A stretch of 64,000 nt of DNA. Origin: Bradyrhizobium sp. CCBAU 53351 (GTDB lineage Bacteria; Pseudomonadota; Alphaproteobacteria; Rhizobiales; Xanthobacteraceae). The translations under genes were made by a program, and so were the position numbers. Below the pieces are notes generated by a model. That model made no database searches and was not told the origin of the DNA. It saw nothing but the letters and a program-made list of their open reading frames with translations. Shown here in pieces: positions 62,712-64,000 of the stretch. The stretch covers positions 4,615,501 through 4,679,500 of the forward strand of contig NZ_CP030059.1 of assembly GCF_015291745.1 (NCBI RefSeq), given 5' to 3'. The stretch's first letter is position 1, and each line of letters starts with the position of its first letter.

Positions 62712-63647
62712 TCACGCAGCCCTCCGCAGCGCCTTTGGAATTCCCGCCTCGTGCAGGTGGCCGGTCAAGTGCTTGGCCGGAATGTGCGGGCTGAGAATGG
62801 CGCGGGTCGCCATCAGCCGGTCGAGGTCGATGCCGGTGGAGAGGCCCATTTCCTCCAGCATGAAAACGAGATCCTCGGTCACGATATTGCCCCGCGCGCC
62901 GGGCGCGAAAGGGCATCCGCCAAGACCCGACACCGCCGCATCGAAGCGGCGGATGCCGGCTTCCAGACCGGCGAAAGCATTGGCGAGGCCCATCCCGAGG
63001 GTATCGTGCAGGTGCAGCCGCAAGCTCATTGTCGGGCCGAGATCGCGGCGCACACCCTCAACAATCTGTTTAATCAAGGGCGGGGTCGCGTATCCTACGG
63101 TGTCGGCCAGTCCGATCTCGTCGGCGCCCGCCTCGGCATAGGCCATAGCCAATCGGCGGACCGCACCCTCGCCGATGCGGCCTTCCATCGAGCAGCCGAA
63201 GGCGGTCGAGATGCCGCCCGAAAGGTGCGGGCGATCGCCGGCCGGCCTGGCGTCGATCGCGGCCCGCACCGCGCGAAAGCCCTCCAGTTGCTGGTCGATG
63301 GTGCGGCGAACATTGGCCTGGTTGTGAGTTTCGCTCGCCGAGATGACGAAATAGATGGCGTCGACGCGGGCGGCGATGGCGCGCTCGGCGCCTTTGAAAT
63401 TCGGCACCAGCGCGCCGATGGTGATGGCTTTGTACGCGAGCGCGTGCGCCATGACCGCGTCGACATCTGAAAATTGCGGAACGACCTTGGGTGGCACGAA
63501 CGAGCCCGCATCGATCTCGCGCACGCCCGCCGCGGCGATGGCGTCGATCAACGCGCATTTTGCCTCGGTCGGCACGAACAGATCGAGGTTCTGCAGTCCG
63601 TCGCGCGGACCGACCTCGCAAATGTGGACGTCGGGCGCATTCGCCAT
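62712..63647 (-). CDS. hydroxymethylglutaryl-CoA lyase-like enzyme
   Basis: 311 residues from ATG 63647. The TIM-barrel lyase motifs are EVGPRDGLQN at the N-terminus (metal Asp), RLHLHDTLGMGLAN (metal histidines) and GLGGCPFAPGARGN with the catalytic cysteine. Splits HMG-CoA to acetyl-CoA and acetoacetate; relatives cleave citramalyl-CoA-type thioesters. First gene of an operon with the CoA-transferase and importer. Confidence 0.9.
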   Translation of the reverse strand: MANAPDVHICEVGPRDGLQNLDLFVPTEAKCALIDAIAAAGVREIDAGSFVPPKVVPQFSDVDAVMAHALAYKAITIGALVPNFKGAERAIAARVDAIYFVISASETHNQANVRRTIDQQLEGFRAVRAAIDARPAGDRPHLSGGISTAFGCSMEGRIGEGAVRRLAMAYAEAGADEIGLADTVGYATPPLIKQIVEGVRRDLGPTMSLRLHLHDTLGMGLANAFAGLEAGIRRFDAAVSGLGGCPFAPGARGNIVTEDLVFMLEEMGLSTGIDLDRLMATRAILSPHIPAKHLTGHLHEAGIPKALRRAA

Positions 63648-63670
63648 GGCCTTCGACCCTCCCCGGGTCA

Positions 63671-63700
63671 GATTGTTATTTATTGCAACAACGAACAATC
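63671..63700. promoter_or_regulatory. inverted repeat between hmgL-like and gntR genes
   Basis: GATTGTT (63671-63677) and AACAATC (63694-63700) are perfect seven-base arms around an AT-rich 16-base centre, ending one base before the gntR ATG. A good position for autoregulation and control of the divergent catabolic operon. Confidence 0.5.
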
Positions 63701-63701
63701 T

Positions 63702-64000
63702 ATGAAACGCTCTGTCAAGTCCAATCGCCACGGTGTCCTTGTGCCGACCCTCGATATTCCAAGAAAGCGCCCGGCCAGGAATGGCGGCGCCAGGGCAACA
63801 TCAAGCCGTGCCGAGCTCACGGCACACCGAATTCTGGCGGTGGCGCGACGGGACGGGATGCAGCCGGGCGACCGGCTGATCGAGCAGCGCCTGGCGGACG
63901 AACTCGATCTGTCGCGCGGGCCAATCCGGCTGGGTCTGAAAGCACTTGCGGTCGCAGGGCTGGCGAAGAGTGAGCCCAATTGTGGCTACGTCCTCGCCAA
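63702..64000 (+). CDS. GntR-family transcriptional regulator, N-terminal part
   Basis: Open from ATG 63702 to the end of the window (99 codons). After a basic start it reads RRDGMQPGDRLIEQRLADELDLSRGPIRLGLKALAVAGL, a GntR winged helix with GYVLA as its end. The ligand domain is outside the window. Divergent from the HMG-CoA-lyase-like operon, which it probably controls. Confidence 0.8.
   Translation, partial: MKRSVKSNRHGVLVPTLDIPRKRPARNGGARATSSRAELTAHRILAVARRDGMQPGDRLIEQRLADELDLSRGPIRLGLKALAVAGLAKSEPNCGYVLA

Overview
The window reads as chromosome of a high-GC alphaproteobacterium, most likely Bradyrhizobium or a close relative (Nitrobacteraceae). Supporting signs are the codon use, the many CoA-based catabolic genes, and families of intergenic palindromes ending in GTCATTCC/GGAATGAC that I recall as typical of that group. 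There is no rRNA operon, CRISPR array or recognisable insertion sequence.

Region 1 (1-11.5 kb) is a surface-carbohydrate locus. It holds the end of a DegT-type sugar aminotransferase, a 2OG-Fe(II) oxygenase, a LIC12192-family 'sporadic carbohydrate cluster' protein, three methyltransferases, a WbuC-like cupin, a flippase-like membrane protein, a Gfo/Idh/MocA oxidoreductase, a polytopic membrane protein, two small membrane proteins and a GT2 glycosyltransferase. Most are translationally coupled on the plus strand. It ends at a tRNA-Trp gene whose 3' end faces the locus.

Region 2 (11.8-27.4 kb) is lipid and CoA metabolism: a beta-lactamase-fold hydrolase, two SDRs, a histidine phosphatase, an ArgE-like deacylase, an APH-type kinase next to an acyl-CoA dehydrogenase (an ACAD10/11- or LvaA/LvaC-like pair), a TetR regulator, RidA, a family III CoA-transferase, and a beta-keto acid cleavage enzyme between two MFS transporters. 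Several intergenic palindromic repeats sit here.

Region 3 (27.6-30.4 kb) is a compact NAD-themed module: an NrtR-like Nudix regulator with a decayed Nudix box, divergent from an SPFH protein that overlaps a divergent NAD-kinase homologue, with a long imperfect palindrome over the shared promoter. I consider it the best candidate for an undescribed system. It is followed by a sorbosone-dehydrogenase-like lipoprotein coupled to a DUF2231 membrane protein, then a Fic toxin with a small upstream partner.

At 34.07 kb lies the 3' 44 bp of a tRNA-Gly (apparent anticodon UCC) without its 5' half. This is the footprint of a tyrosine-recombinase attachment site, and its orientation implies that everything to the right is, or was, an integrated island.

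Region 4 (34.3-64 kb) looks like accessory catabolic DNA. It contains LysR plus isoquinoline-1-oxidoreductase-like molybdenum hydroxylase subunits plus an SDR; a HIBADH/CMD pair; GntR plus SDR plus a complete branched-chain-type ABC importer whose two ATPases are fused, followed by an esterase-like hydrolase and an SDR; a GDSL autotransporter esterase divergent from MarR with tandem operators; an SMP-30 protein between a direct duplication of the marR 3' end; an aldo/keto reductase; a cytochrome b561-like/cytochrome P460 pair; a Tat-exported dienelactone-hydrolase-like enzyme divergent from LysR; and an operon for an NMT1-type ABC importer, CoA-transferase and HMG-CoA-lyase-like enzyme divergent from a GntR gene that runs off the end. 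Relics of two LysR 5' ends and one marR 3' end show repeated local duplication and decay.
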